Made by a program: the position numbers and the translations under genes. Below the pieces are notes generated by a model, which did no database searches, was not told the origin of the DNA, and was given only the letters and a program-made list of their open reading frames with translations. Positions 7,795 through 16,457 of a stretch of 64,000 nt of DNA are shown here, one piece after another. Numbering within the stretch: position 1 is the first letter of the stretch; every line of letters starts with the position of its first letter. This DNA comes from Cryobacterium adonitolivorans (GTDB taxonomy: Bacteria; Actinomycetota; Actinomycetes; Actinomycetales; Microbacteriaceae): NCBI RefSeq assembly GCF_004402695.1, contig NZ_SOFL01000049.1, forward strand, positions 1 to 64,000, read 5' to 3'.

Positions 7795-10482
7795 CTACAG
7801 CAGGCCCAGCGAGTCTGCGCGACGCACGGCCGCGGGGCGACTATTCACCTCGAGCTTGGTGAAGATGTGCTTGGTGTGTGTGCGTAGGGTATTCAGGGAG
7901 ATGTACAGCTCGCGGGCGATGTCGGGACCGCTCAGTTCGCTGGCCAGCAGCCTGAGCACGTGCAGCTCGCGTTCGCTCAGTGGCTCCGTCAGGGTCTGGA
8001 TGCCCCCTGGCCGGCCATCGGTGGGCCGGATGTCGCGCAGCAACCGCCGAACGTAGTTCGGGGCGATGCCCCTGGTCGCAGCCTCGCGCAACAGCGCCGC
8101 CATGGCCGCCCCTTCATCCACAAAGAGCCGCACATAGCCTTCAGGCTCGGCCTGGGCGAGAGCTCGTGCCAGGGGCGCCAGCGCCAGCGCAGTGTCGCCG
8201 TGTGCTCCGTGCGCCAGCGCCTGGAGGATGAGGATCTCGGTTGTGCTGCGGCGCCCGGTTTCCGCCGCATCGAGCAGCCGATCCAGCAACCGCAACGCCT
8301 CCGGCGTCTTCAGCTGGGCGATCAACAGTCTCGCCAGGGTGAGGTGGTCGAACTCGCGGAGATAGCTCAGATCCACAGCGGCCGATTCGGCCCCGGCGGA
8401 CAGGCCGTGCTCGTCGGCCCAGGCGAGGGCCTCATTCAGTCGCCCCTGCGCGATCCAGACCCGAGCCTTCATCGCCGGAATCGGGCGCACCTCGGGGAAG
8501 AACCCGCGCAGATAGTGGCGCTCCGCCTCGCCGAGCAGGTCGATGGCGACATCGGGGTGGCCCTCCGCCTGCCGGATGCGCGCCATCGCCACGTACCACC
8601 GATACCGGTTCTCCCGGGAGTTGGACCGGTCGCCCAGCGCTTCGCTCGTCGCCAGATGTTCGGAGGCCGCGGGCAGGTCGCCCAGCTCCCGCAGCAGTTC
8701 ACTGAGCCCGACATGCAGGTCGCCCGTGGAGAGCGGGGGTGGATCGCCCTGTTCGCCGGCCAGCCGCACAGCCTGCTCGTAGGCGCGCCGCGCCTGGCGC
8801 AGCCGGCCCTGGGAAATGAGCATGTCGGCCGACGGAATCGTGGTCCCCAGCGCATCCGCCAGATTGCCCGCCAGGCGGAGGCTCGTTTGGACCTCGCCGA
8901 AGGCCCGCACCCCGTCGTCGAGATCGCCGGCGGCCCACGAGGCGAGCCCCAGGAAACCGGCGGCCGCACCGCGCCCGAGATGGTCGCCGGGTTGGGTGAG
9001 GTCCAGGGCCTGGCTGGCGTGCTCCCTCATCGCGCCCACATCGCCTCGCGCCTGCGCCAGGGCGGCCCGATAGACCGCGATCGTCACGGGGAGGGTCCGC
9101 AGTTCCTCGCTGAGCACTGAATCGTGCGCCGGGGCTCCGTCCGCGGTGGTGGCGGCCAGTGCGTGCTCCGCGTCGACCAGGCGGGATTGGGCGGCCTGCA
9201 GGTCACCGGACACGAGCGACGACCAGGCGTAGTAGACGCCCAGCACGGGATGTCGCGTGATGACGTCTCTCGGCAACAGCGTCAACCACCGCAGCAGCGT
9301 GGCATCCTGCCTGCTTTGCCGCACCATCGGCACCGCGAGCTCGATCAGTCGCGCCGCCCGCTCAAAATCCGCTGCCGCCAGCGCGTGCGTGACGGCGTCC
9401 TCCGCGAGGCCGTTCTGCTCGAGCCACACGCTGGCGAGAGTGTGCAGCCGGGCCGGGAGGGCCGGGCCATCACCGGCCAGGCGCGCCCGGAGCATGTCGG
9501 CGAACAGGTGGTGGTAGCGGTACCACTGGCGTCGATCATCCAGGGGGACGACGAACAGGTTGTCCCGCTCGAGCGAGGCGAGGATCTCGCTGCTGCCCGT
9601 GAGCTCGGTCACGGCGTCGCAGAGTGGTCCGCTGAGCCGGTCGAGGATGGCGGTGTGCAGCAGGAAGTCTCGGATGTGGGCTGGCTGGCGTTGCAGGACC
9701 TCTTCAACGAGGTAGTCAATGACAAAACGGTTGCTGCCGGTGAACCCCTGGATGAAGCCGGAGACGTCGGTGCGCTCCCGCAGGGATAGCGCTGCCAGCT
9801 GCAGTCCCGCGATCCACCCTTCGGTGCGGGTCTCGAGGGCGGTTATCTCTGCTGAGGACAGGCCCAGGTGCATCATCTGATTGAGGAAGGTGGCGGCCTC
9901 GTCCGGCGTGAAGCGCAGGTCGGCCGCGCGCAACTCGGTGAGCTCGCCGCCTGCTCTCAGCCGGGCCACGGGCAGCAGCGGGTCGGAACGACTGATGATC
10001 ACCAGATGCAGTTTCGCCGGGAGGTGGTCGAGCAGGAAGACGACGGCGCCCAGGAGCGACGGGTCCTCGATGAACTGGAAGTCGTCTAACACGAGAAGGA
10101 TGTGTTGCGACGCCTGGCTGAACTCGTTGATGAGGGTGGTCAGTGTGGCCGTCATGCCGGTCGGCTGGTCGCTCGGCGCCTCAACGCCCAGGGTGGGATC
10201 GGCGTGGTTCACGGCGCTGAGCAGATACGCGAGGAAGCGGGACGGTTCGTTGTCGCTCTCGTCGAGGGACAACCAGGCCACCATGAGCGCCGGGTCCCGG
10301 TGCTGGGCATCGGCTATCCACTCGCTGAGCAGCGTGGTCTTGCCGAATCCAGCGGGGGCGGCCACCAGCGTCAGCTTGCGCCCGGAGCGCAGCCCCTCGT
10401 TGAGCTTCTCGATCAGGCGCGGCCGGGGAACGGCGTGGGGTCGGAGCTGCGGGATGAAGAGCTTCGTTGCGAGAACAGGCAT
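7795..10482 (-). CDS. MalT-like large ATP-binding LuxR family transcriptional regulator
   Basis: An 895-residue STAND-type activator. Residues 42-50 (APAGFGKTT) form Walker A in an N-terminal NTPase domain; HILLVLDDFQFIEDPSLL is Walker B, and winged-helix and helical regions follow. A long TPR-like middle (about 350-800) is rich in Ala/Leu helical pairs. The last ~65 residues are a LuxR HTH (PLSERELHVLRLLASELSGPDIARELYISLNTLRTHTKHIFTKLEV). I chose the ATG at 10482, where MPVLATKLFIPQLRPHAVPRPRLIEKL matches family N-termini; an upstream in-frame ATG at 10632 falls inside the XRE gene. It starts 7 nt after the XRE-cupin stop, so the two regulators are co-transcribed. The inducer is unknown. Confidence 0.9.
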   Translation of the reverse strand: MPVLATKLFIPQLRPHAVPRPRLIEKLNEGLRSGRKLTLVAAPAGFGKTTLLSEWIADAQHRDPALMVAWLSLDESDNEPSRFLAYLLSAVNHADPTLGVEAPSDQPTGMTATLTTLINEFSQASQHILLVLDDFQFIEDPSLLGAVVFLLDHLPAKLHLVIISRSDPLLPVARLRAGGELTELRAADLRFTPDEAATFLNQMMHLGLSSAEITALETRTEGWIAGLQLAALSLRERTDVSGFIQGFTGSNRFVIDYLVEEVLQRQPAHIRDFLLHTAILDRLSGPLCDAVTELTGSSEILASLERDNLFVVPLDDRRQWYRYHHLFADMLRARLAGDGPALPARLHTLASVWLEQNGLAEDAVTHALAAADFERAARLIELAVPMVRQSRQDATLLRWLTLLPRDVITRHPVLGVYYAWSSLVSGDLQAAQSRLVDAEHALAATTADGAPAHDSVLSEELRTLPVTIAVYRAALAQARGDVGAMREHASQALDLTQPGDHLGRGAAAGFLGLASWAAGDLDDGVRAFGEVQTSLRLAGNLADALGTTIPSADMLISQGRLRQARRAYEQAVRLAGEQGDPPPLSTGDLHVGLSELLRELGDLPAASEHLATSEALGDRSNSRENRYRWYVAMARIRQAEGHPDVAIDLLGEAERHYLRGFFPEVRPIPAMKARVWIAQGRLNEALAWADEHGLSAGAESAAVDLSYLREFDHLTLARLLIAQLKTPEALRLLDRLLDAAETGRRSTTEILILQALAHGAHGDTALALAPLARALAQAEPEGYVRLFVDEGAAMAALLREAATRGIAPNYVRRLLRDIRPTDGRPGGIQTLTEPLSERELHVLRLLASELSGPDIARELYISLNTLRTHTKHIFTKLEVNSRPAAVRRADSLGLL

Positions 10483-10489
10483 GTCGCGG

Positions 10490-11083
10490 CTAGCTCGACG
10501 TCGCCGATTTGGACCGGGCGCGCACGTGGATCCGTTCGCCCTGCTTGCCGAACATGGAGAGGATCTCCACCGAGTCGGCGCCGGTGGAGCCGAACCAGTG
10601 TGGATTGCGGGTGTCGAACTCCGCCGCCTCACCCGAGCCCAGGACCACGTCGTGCTCGCCGAGGATCAGCCGGAGGCGGCCGGAGAGCACGTAGATCCAC
10701 TCGTACCCGGTGTGGGTGCGGGGAGCGGGTTCCCGATCGGTGGCGGGGATGACGATCTTGAAGGCCTGGGGCTCTCCCTGATGCTGCGAGAGGGGCGTGA
10801 GGGTCCGGCCATCCGTGCGGGTGGACTTCTGCGGCACTCGCGGGTCCTGCACCCTGGGCGGGCTGACGATCTCCTCGAACGGCACCGCCAGGGCGGCCAC
10901 GATGGGCAACAGCAGCTCGAGGTTGGGCTTCCTCTGACCGGACTCGAGCCTGGACAGCGTGCTCTTGGAGATCCCGGTGGCGGTGGCGAGTTCTGCCAAC
11001 GTGACGTTTTTCTTTTCGCGGGCGCGGCGCAGGCGCGGCGCGATCTGACTCAGCTCGTCATTGATCCGCGGTGTCGTGCTCAT
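10490..11083 (-). CDS. XRE-family regulator with C-terminal cupin domain
   Basis: A 197-residue protein with an N-terminal HTH_3 (ARREKKNVTLAELATATGISKSTLSRLESGQRKPNLELLLPIVAALAV, about residues 16-70) and a cupin_2 sensor domain (HTGYEWIYVLSGRLRLILGEHDVVLGSGEAAEFDTRNPHWFG, about 115-175). Such proteins usually repress catabolic or stress genes and sense a small ligand in the cupin barrel. The ATG at 11083 fits the domain start. The gene is divergent from the small membrane protein at 11205, and the shared 121-bp region is the obvious place for autoregulation. Downstream it is coupled to the MalT-like gene. Confidence 0.9.
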   Translation of the reverse strand: MSTTPRINDELSQIAPRLRRAREKKNVTLAELATATGISKSTLSRLESGQRKPNLELLLPIVAALAVPFEEIVSPPRVQDPRVPQKSTRTDGRTLTPLSQHQGEPQAFKIVIPATDREPAPRTHTGYEWIYVLSGRLRLILGEHDVVLGSGEAAEFDTRNPHWFGSTGADSVEILSMFGKQGERIHVRARSKSATSS

Positions 11084-11204
11084 GGAGACAGCTAAGCAGC
11101 GTGTCCCACTTTTGGCAACGATAGTTTCAGTATTTTCCGGGTGGCCGCACTGTAGGGAAGGAGGTCGTGAACATCGGCCGCCCATCCCTCGAAAGGAACA
11201 CACC

Positions 11205-11453
11205 ATGTCACTACCCCCAGCTCCCCGCGGAAGTGTCGGACCCCCCTCGGTGCACGCGCGGGCAGTGATCACCTGGATCGCCATCTTCCCGCTGGTGACG
11301 CTCGGATTCTTTGCGATTGCCCCATTCGCGACCGACTGGAACCCTGTCCTGCGCGCCTTCGTGCTTTCCCTCGTCGTGGTGCCGATCGCCGTGTACCTCG
11401 TTGTGCCCCAGCTGATGCGTGCCTACGGCAGGATTCGCACCACGAGGCGCTGA
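11205..11453 (+). CDS. Small two-helix membrane protein, DUF2798-like
   Basis: An 82-residue protein with two hydrophobic segments (AVITWIAIFPLVTLGFFAIAPF and VLRAFVLSLVVVPIAVYLVVPQLM), consistent with small DUF2798-type membrane proteins. A GAAAGGAA ribosome binding site sits 8 nt before the ATG. It is divergent from the XRE-cupin gene and is probably under its control. Function unknown. Confidence 0.7.
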   Translation: MSLPPAPRGSVGPPSVHARAVITWIAIFPLVTLGFFAIAPFATDWNPVLRAFVLSLVVVPIAVYLVVPQLMRAYGRIRTTRR

Positions 11454-11481
11454 CCGGCCCGCCAGGCGCTAGCCTGCCGCC

Positions 11482-11835
11482 ATGACGGATGCCGGGCACG
11501 CTATGGGCATATCCGCCGCGGGCGACGTGCGGGCGGCGCTCGCCGCGATCGCCACCCAGGCCTTCATCCGCCGCAGCGATGCGACCACGACCCTCGACCT
11601 GGCCGCACGGCTGCTGAGAGACCCTGAGCCGCTGATGCACAAGGCCTCGGGCTGGATGCTGCGCGAGGTGGGCGCCCGCGTCGACCGGGACCTGCTGATC
11701 GGCTTCCTTGACCTGCACGCGGGCCAGATGCCGCGCTCCATGCTCAGCCACGCGACCGAGCACCTGAGCGCCGAGCTGCGGGCGCACTATCGTGGCCAGC
11801 CCACTGAGCGTCCGAGGCCGTTCCGACGGGGATAG
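11482..11835 (+). pseudogene. AlkD-like DNA glycosylase, N-terminally truncated remnant
   Basis: The 117-residue frame carries only the C-terminal HEAT-like repeats of the AlkC/AlkD alkylpurine glycosylase family: FIRRSDATTTLDLAARLL, LMHKASGWMLREVGARVDRDLLIGFLDLHAGQMPRSMLSHATEHL. In full proteins of about 220-240 residues the same block ends the chain. The catalytic N-terminal half with the DNA-facing Trp/Asp residues is absent, and nothing like it is found upstream before the preceding gene. The first ~20 residues are unrelated. It may still be translated, but base excision activity is unlikely. Confidence 0.7.
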
Positions 11836-11900
11836 CAGAGGCGCGTCACGACTTGGTAAACAAGTGAATCAATAGTTTGTTCTCCCTTGCGCGCATTTCG

Positions 11901-11920
11901 TTCGTAAGGTTTACTAACAA
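11901..11920 (+). promoter_or_regulatory. Candidate ROK operator upstream of the ROK regulator
   Basis: A 20-bp segment ending TAACAA lies 3-22 bp before the ATG of the ROK regulator. It matches the segment 19250-19269 before the ROK kinase at 14 of 20 positions (pattern TTyGTAArG, five or six less conserved bases, TAACAA). A shared operator for the ROK regulator is the simplest reading. Confidence 0.45.
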
Positions 11921-11922
11921 AC

Positions 11923-13098
11923 ATGACAGCTCTCGGTGCCCCGCGGATGATCCAGGACCGAGCCCTTCGCCCCAACACGAAGGTCTTGCCCGAGCACATC
12001 CGCCTGAACAACCGCACCCTGGTGCTGCAGACGCTGTACCGCACCGGTCTGCAAAGTCGCGCGGACCTGGCCCGCGAGACCGGACTGACCCGGGTGACGG
12101 TGTCCGACCTGATCAGCGAGCTGATGGGGGAGAACCTCGTCATCGAGCTCGGCCAGCGCCAGGAATCGCGCCCCGGCAAGCCGGCCACACTGCTCGACAT
12201 CAACCGGGCCGCCTTCCAGATCATTTCGCTCGACCTCTCCGGTCACACCCGCCTGCGCGGTGCCGTGCTCAGCCTGGACGGCGCGGTGCTCTCCAGCTCG
12301 GGACTGGACCTGGCCGGAGCCCGCGGCGAGGCCGCCTTCGACAAGGTCGCCGAGCTGCTCGCCCAGGTGATCGCCCGGGCCACCGCCCCGATCCTCGGTG
12401 TCGGGATCGGGTCTCCCGGGATCGTCGACCGGGCGGGCGTCGTGCGCAACGCGCCCAACCTCGGCTGGCGTGACCAGCCGCTCCAGGCCAGGCTCCAGGA
12501 CACGACCGGCCTGCCGGTGCGGGTGGTCAACGACGCCAACGCCGCGGTGCTCGCCGAACACAGCTTCGGTGGCGCCGACCATGATCTGCTACTGGTCAAG
12601 GTGGGCCACGGCGTCGGCGCAGGGCTGCTGATCGGCGGTCGCGCCATCTTCGGCGAGCGCTTCGCCGCCGGTGAGATCGGCCACGTCGTCGTCGGCACAG
12701 ACGACGGACCGCTCTGCGCCTGCGGCAAGTCCGGGTGCCTCGAGGCCTGGCTCTCGGTACCGCGGCTGACCGCGGCGATCCATGATGCCACCGCCGCAGC
12801 CGCCACACCGGCGGATGCCGAGCGCGCCATCTTTGACATCCTCTCCGAAGCCGGGCGCCGGCTCGGCATCATCCTCGCTCCCGTCGTCGGTGCCCTCAAC
12901 CTGCTCGAAATCGTGTTGAGCGGGCCACCCGAACTTCTCGACGGGGCGCTCTCCGCGGCCACCGTCGAGACCCTCCGGTCGAGGACCATGGCCACCGAAA
13001 CCGGTGACCTCACCCTGCGAATGACCGCGCAGGGGGAGGACATCGTTCTGCGCGGCGCGGCCGTCATGGTTCTTTCCGCACAACTCGGAGTTTCGTAG
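11923..13098 (+). CDS. ROK-family transcriptional regulator (NagC/XylR type)
   Basis: This 391-residue protein has an N-terminal MarR-like winged helix (LVLQTLYRTGLQSRADLARETGLTRVTVSDLISELMGENLV, about 27-68). A ROK sugar-binding domain follows, with GVGIGSPGIVD, NDANAAVLAEH, GVGAGLLIGG, GEIGHVVVG and the zinc cluster CACGKSGCLE. It should repress the sugar operon that follows and release DNA on binding a sugar or sugar phosphate. It is 68 nt ahead of the binding-protein gene with no clear terminator between, so it is probably the first gene of that operon. No Shine-Dalgarno is obvious; the message may be leaderless or nearly so. Confidence 0.93.
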   Translation: MTALGAPRMIQDRALRPNTKVLPEHIRLNNRTLVLQTLYRTGLQSRADLARETGLTRVTVSDLISELMGENLVIELGQRQESRPGKPATLLDINRAAFQIISLDLSGHTRLRGAVLSLDGAVLSSSGLDLAGARGEAAFDKVAELLAQVIARATAPILGVGIGSPGIVDRAGVVRNAPNLGWRDQPLQARLQDTTGLPVRVVNDANAAVLAEHSFGGADHDLLLVKVGHGVGAGLLIGGRAIFGERFAAGEIGHVVVGTDDGPLCACGKSGCLEAWLSVPRLTAAIHDATAAAATPADAERAIFDILSEAGRRLGIILAPVVGALNLLEIVLSGPPELLDGALSAATVETLRSRTMATETGDLTLRMTAQGEDIVLRGAAVMVLSAQLGVS

Positions 13099-13166
13099 CC
13101 GAAGCATTTCCCTGCACCAACGATGTGGCGCCCGCCAACATCGGCAATCCCCGAAAGGAATATCTC

Positions 13167-14519
13167 ATGAAGAGAAAGCTCGTATCTCTCGCCGCGCTGG
13201 CCACTGCCTCCGCGCTCGTGCTGGCGGGATGTTCGTCCGCCGCCGATGAAGGCGATGACGCCTCCACCGACAACAGCGACAAGACCATCACCCTGTGGCT
13301 CGCCGGCGGTGACACCCCCGATGAACTGCGCGACTACCTCAAGTCCGAATTCGCCGCACAGACCGGCGCCACGCTGAACATCCAGCAGCAGGACTGGGGA
13401 GACCTCGTCACCAAGCTGACGACCTCACTGCCCGACGCCAACAACACGCCGGATGTCGCCGAGCTGGGCAACACCCAGTCGTCGACCTTCACCAACGTGG
13501 GCGCCTTCCTCGACATCTCAGACCTGTACGAGGAGCTCGGTGGCAGCAAATTGCTGCAGTCCTTCGTCGACGCCGGCATGGTGGGCGACAAGAACTACGC
13601 CCTGCCCTACTACTTCGGTTCCCGCGCCGTGTTCACCCGGTCCGACGTCTGGGCCGCGGCCGGAGTCGAGCAGCCCACGACCCTCGACGAGTTCAACGCC
13701 GGCGTCGCCGCAGTCAACGCCGCCAACCCGTTGAACATCCCCGACTTCTCCGGCTTCTACCTCGGTGGGCAGGACTGGCGCAACGGCATCTCCTGGATCT
13801 TCGCCAACGACGGCGAGCTCGCCACCGTGAAGGACGGCACCTGGACCTCGACGCTCGCCTCAGAGAACAGCCTGAAGGGCCTCGCCCAGCTGCAGGACCT
13901 GTACAAGTCCGCCTCCAACGCGCCCAACGACGCCAAGGACTCCAACCAGTACATCTACCTCAACGACAGCGACGAGATCAAGGACGCCGAGGGCGCCGTC
14001 ACGTCGAACACCTCGCTGTCCGCCGCCTCGATCATGGCACCCACCTGGGCGCACTGGTCGATCGGAACCCTCGGCACTGATGCCGACGGCAAGGCCACCC
14101 GCACCTGGGATGACACCAAGAACGCGGTCTTCGCCCTCCCGGGCAACGACGGCAAGCCCGCCCCGGTCTTCGCCGGCGGTTCCAACATCGGCATCTCCGC
14201 GGCGAGCAAGAACCCCGAGCTGGCCAAGAGCCTCCTCAAGATCATCTACTCGAAGGAGTACCAGACCATGCTCGGCCAGAACGGCCTCGGCCCGGCAAAC
14301 GGCGACTACGTGGACTCGCTCGGCGACGACCAGTTCGCCGAGGCGCTGATCGCCTCGGCCTCGAACTCGAAGCTCACCCCGGCGGCGCCCGGCTGGGCCA
14401 CGGTGGAGGGCTCGCTCGTGATGGAAGAGTTCTTCAGCAAGATCGAGGGTGCCAGCGACCTCAAGGCCCTCGCGAAGGAATACGACGAGAAGCTCACGCC
14501 GATGCTGAACGGCGAATAA
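13167..14519 (+). CDS. Sugar ABC transporter substrate-binding lipoprotein
   Basis: A 450-residue extracellular solute-binding protein family 1 member. It has a lipoprotein signal (KRKLVSLAALATASALVLAGC), with cleavage before the Cys of LAGC, then an acidic Ser/Asp linker and a bilobed domain (ITLWLAGGDTPDELRDYLKSEFAAQTGATLNI...). It is tethered to the outer membrane face and delivers an oligosaccharide to the two permeases downstream. The ATG at 13167 has a GAAAGGAA site. The substrate cannot be read directly; the adjacent NagZ-like enzyme and ROK genes suggest an N-acetylglucosamine-containing sugar. No transporter ATPase is in the operon, which is common in actinobacteria, where a shared MsiK-type ATPase serves many importers. 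Confidence 0.92.
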   Translation: MKRKLVSLAALATASALVLAGCSSAADEGDDASTDNSDKTITLWLAGGDTPDELRDYLKSEFAAQTGATLNIQQQDWGDLVTKLTTSLPDANNTPDVAELGNTQSSTFTNVGAFLDISDLYEELGGSKLLQSFVDAGMVGDKNYALPYYFGSRAVFTRSDVWAAAGVEQPTTLDEFNAGVAAVNAANPLNIPDFSGFYLGGQDWRNGISWIFANDGELATVKDGTWTSTLASENSLKGLAQLQDLYKSASNAPNDAKDSNQYIYLNDSDEIKDAEGAVTSNTSLSAASIMAPTWAHWSIGTLGTDADGKATRTWDDTKNAVFALPGNDGKPAPVFAGGSNIGISAASKNPELAKSLLKIIYSKEYQTMLGQNGLGPANGDYVDSLGDDQFAEALIASASNSKLTPAAPGWATVEGSLVMEEFFSKIEGASDLKALAKEYDEKLTPMLNGE

Positions 14520-14562
14520 CCGGCGCCTGTCGAACCAGACGAACAATGAAAGGAGGGTCGGC

Positions 14563-15507
14563 GTGACAACGCAGAACCTCGTGCTGGGTCAGGCCGATCG
14601 GCCGCGCCCGGTCAGGCCCCGGAAAAGGGGCAGATCAACGCCGTACCTGTTGGTCATCCCGGCCTGCGGCATCCTGATCCTGGCGCTCGGCTACCCGCTC
14701 GTCTGGCAGTTCATCACCTCGATGCAGAGGTTCGGACTCTCCCAGCAATTCGGCCAGCCCCCGGAGTTCGTCTGGTTCGACAACTACGTGACCCTGTTCA
14801 CCGACCCGTACATGTGGACCGTGGTGGCCCGGTCGCTGGCCTTCTGCCTGGTCACCGCCGCGGTCACCATGGCCATCGGTACCCTGATGGCCCTCCTGAT
14901 GAACGCCGTGCACACGGCCGTGCGCATCACCCTGCAGATCTCGATGCTGCTCGCCTGGGCGATGCCAGTCGTCGCGGCGATGACGGTCTGGAACTGGCTC
15001 ATCGACTGGCGCCGCGGCGTCCTGAACTCGGTCCTGACCGGCATGGGCCTGGATTTCCAGAACCACAACTGGCTGGCCAACCCGCTGTCGTTCTTCTTCG
15101 TGGCGATGGTCATCGTGGTCTGGATGAGCGTTCCGTTCGTGGCGTTCTCCATCTTCGCCGGCCTCACCCAGGTGTCCACCGAGGTGCTCGAGGCCGCCCA
15201 GCTGGACGGCGCCACCCTGTCCCAGCGGCTCCGGTTCATCATCGTCCCGATCATCCGACCGGTGCTCGCCATCATCCTGCTGCTGCAGGTGATCTGGGAC
15301 CTGCGGGTGTTCACCCAGATCCGGCTGCTCCAGGATGTCGGATCGATCGCCTCGGAGACCAACCTGCTCGGCACGTACATCTACCAACTCGGCGTCGGCT
15401 CCAGCGACTTTGCCATGGCCAGCGCCGTCTCGATCTTCGTGCTCGTGCTGACCGTGGCCCTGAGCTGGTTCTACGTACGCAGCATGCTCAAGGAGGACGA
15501 ATCATGA
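14563..15507 (+). CDS. Sugar ABC transporter permease 1 (MalF/UgpA-like)
   Basis: This 314-residue membrane protein has six hydrophobic segments and the binding-protein-dependent transport motif EAAQLDGATLSQRLRFIIVPIIRP (EAA loop) at about 208-230, which docks to the ATPase. The start is a GTG 6 nt after a strong AAAGGAGG site. It follows the binding-protein gene by 43 nt and overlaps the second permease by 4 nt (ATGA). The two permeases should form a heterodimeric channel. Confidence 0.93.
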   Translation: MTTQNLVLGQADRPRPVRPRKRGRSTPYLLVIPACGILILALGYPLVWQFITSMQRFGLSQQFGQPPEFVWFDNYVTLFTDPYMWTVVARSLAFCLVTAAVTMAIGTLMALLMNAVHTAVRITLQISMLLAWAMPVVAAMTVWNWLIDWRRGVLNSVLTGMGLDFQNHNWLANPLSFFFVAMVIVVWMSVPFVAFSIFAGLTQVSTEVLEAAQLDGATLSQRLRFIIVPIIRPVLAIILLLQVIWDLRVFTQIRLLQDVGSIASETNLLGTYIYQLGVGSSDFAMASAVSIFVLVLTVALSWFYVRSMLKEDES

Positions 15508-16457
15508 CCTCGACGGTCTATTCCAGCGGCCAATCCACCGGCGTGAATGCCCTTCAGGCCGGCTCCCGGCCCCGACCCAGCGATCCGCCGACACGGCGGC
15601 CGGGCAGCAGGGGCGGCAACCGCCGCTTCCGGCCCGGCCGGATCGCGCTCGGCGTCGTCGGCATCGTGGTCTCGCTGATCTGGGTCTTCCCGGTCTACTG
15701 GATGCTCAACTCCTCGCTGCTGCCCAATGTGGTGCTGCAGAGCACCACGCCGACCTGGCTGCCGTTCGGCGGTTCCCTCGACAACTTCGTCGCGGTCTTT
15801 TCCGGTGGAACGTTCCTTCCCGCCCTGGGCATGAGCACGGCCATCGCCATCATCACCGTGGTGTTCTGCCTGTTCTTCGCGTTTCTCGGCGCATTGGCGA
15901 TCAGCCGGTTCAGGTTCCGCGGGCGCAAGGCGTTCGTACTGGCCGTGCTGCTGATCCAGATGCTCCCCGCCGAGGGGCTCTTCATCGCCCAGTACAAGCT
16001 GATGGGCAGCCTGAACATGCTCAACTCGATCGTGGGCGTGAGCATCATCTACATCGCCGCCGTCGTGCCCTTCACGATCTGGATGCTGCGCGGCTTTGTC
16101 GCCGGCGTGCCCGCCGACCTCGAGGAGGCAGGCATGATCGACGGATTGAGCCGCACCCAGGCCTTCATGCGCATCACCTTCCCCCTTCTCGCTCCCGGGC
16201 TGGTGGCCTCCGGTGTGTACGCCTTCCTGCAGGCCTGGAACGAGTTCACGGTCGCCCTGGTGCTGCTGCAGGACAATTCCAGCCAGACGCTTCCGCTCTG
16301 GCTGCGCGGCTTCATCCAGGCCAGCGCCAGCCGGGCAACCGACTGGGGTCAGGTGATGGCGGCCTCCACCATGGTGGCCATTCCGGTGATCATCTTCTTC
16401 CTCTTCGTGCAGGGCAGGATGACCAGCGGACTGGTCAGCGGGGCGGTCAAGGGATGA
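15504..16457 (+). CDS. Sugar ABC transporter permease 2 (MalG/UgpE-like)
   Basis: A 317-residue protein. The first ~45 residues are a polar Gly/Arg/Pro-rich leader, and six membrane segments follow. The EAA loop is DLEEAGMIDGLSRTQAFMRITFPLLAPG. The ATG overlaps the stop of permease 1 and the stop overlaps the GH3 start, both by 4 nt, so transport and hydrolysis genes are translationally coupled. It partners with permease 1. Confidence 0.93.
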   Translation: MTSTVYSSGQSTGVNALQAGSRPRPSDPPTRRPGSRGGNRRFRPGRIALGVVGIVVSLIWVFPVYWMLNSSLLPNVVLQSTTPTWLPFGGSLDNFVAVFSGGTFLPALGMSTAIAIITVVFCLFFAFLGALAISRFRFRGRKAFVLAVLLIQMLPAEGLFIAQYKLMGSLNMLNSIVGVSIIYIAAVVPFTIWMLRGFVAGVPADLEEAGMIDGLSRTQAFMRITFPLLAPGLVASGVYAFLQAWNEFTVALVLLQDNSSQTLPLWLRGFIQASASRATDWGQVMAASTMVAIPVIIFFLFVQGRMTSGLVSGAVKG

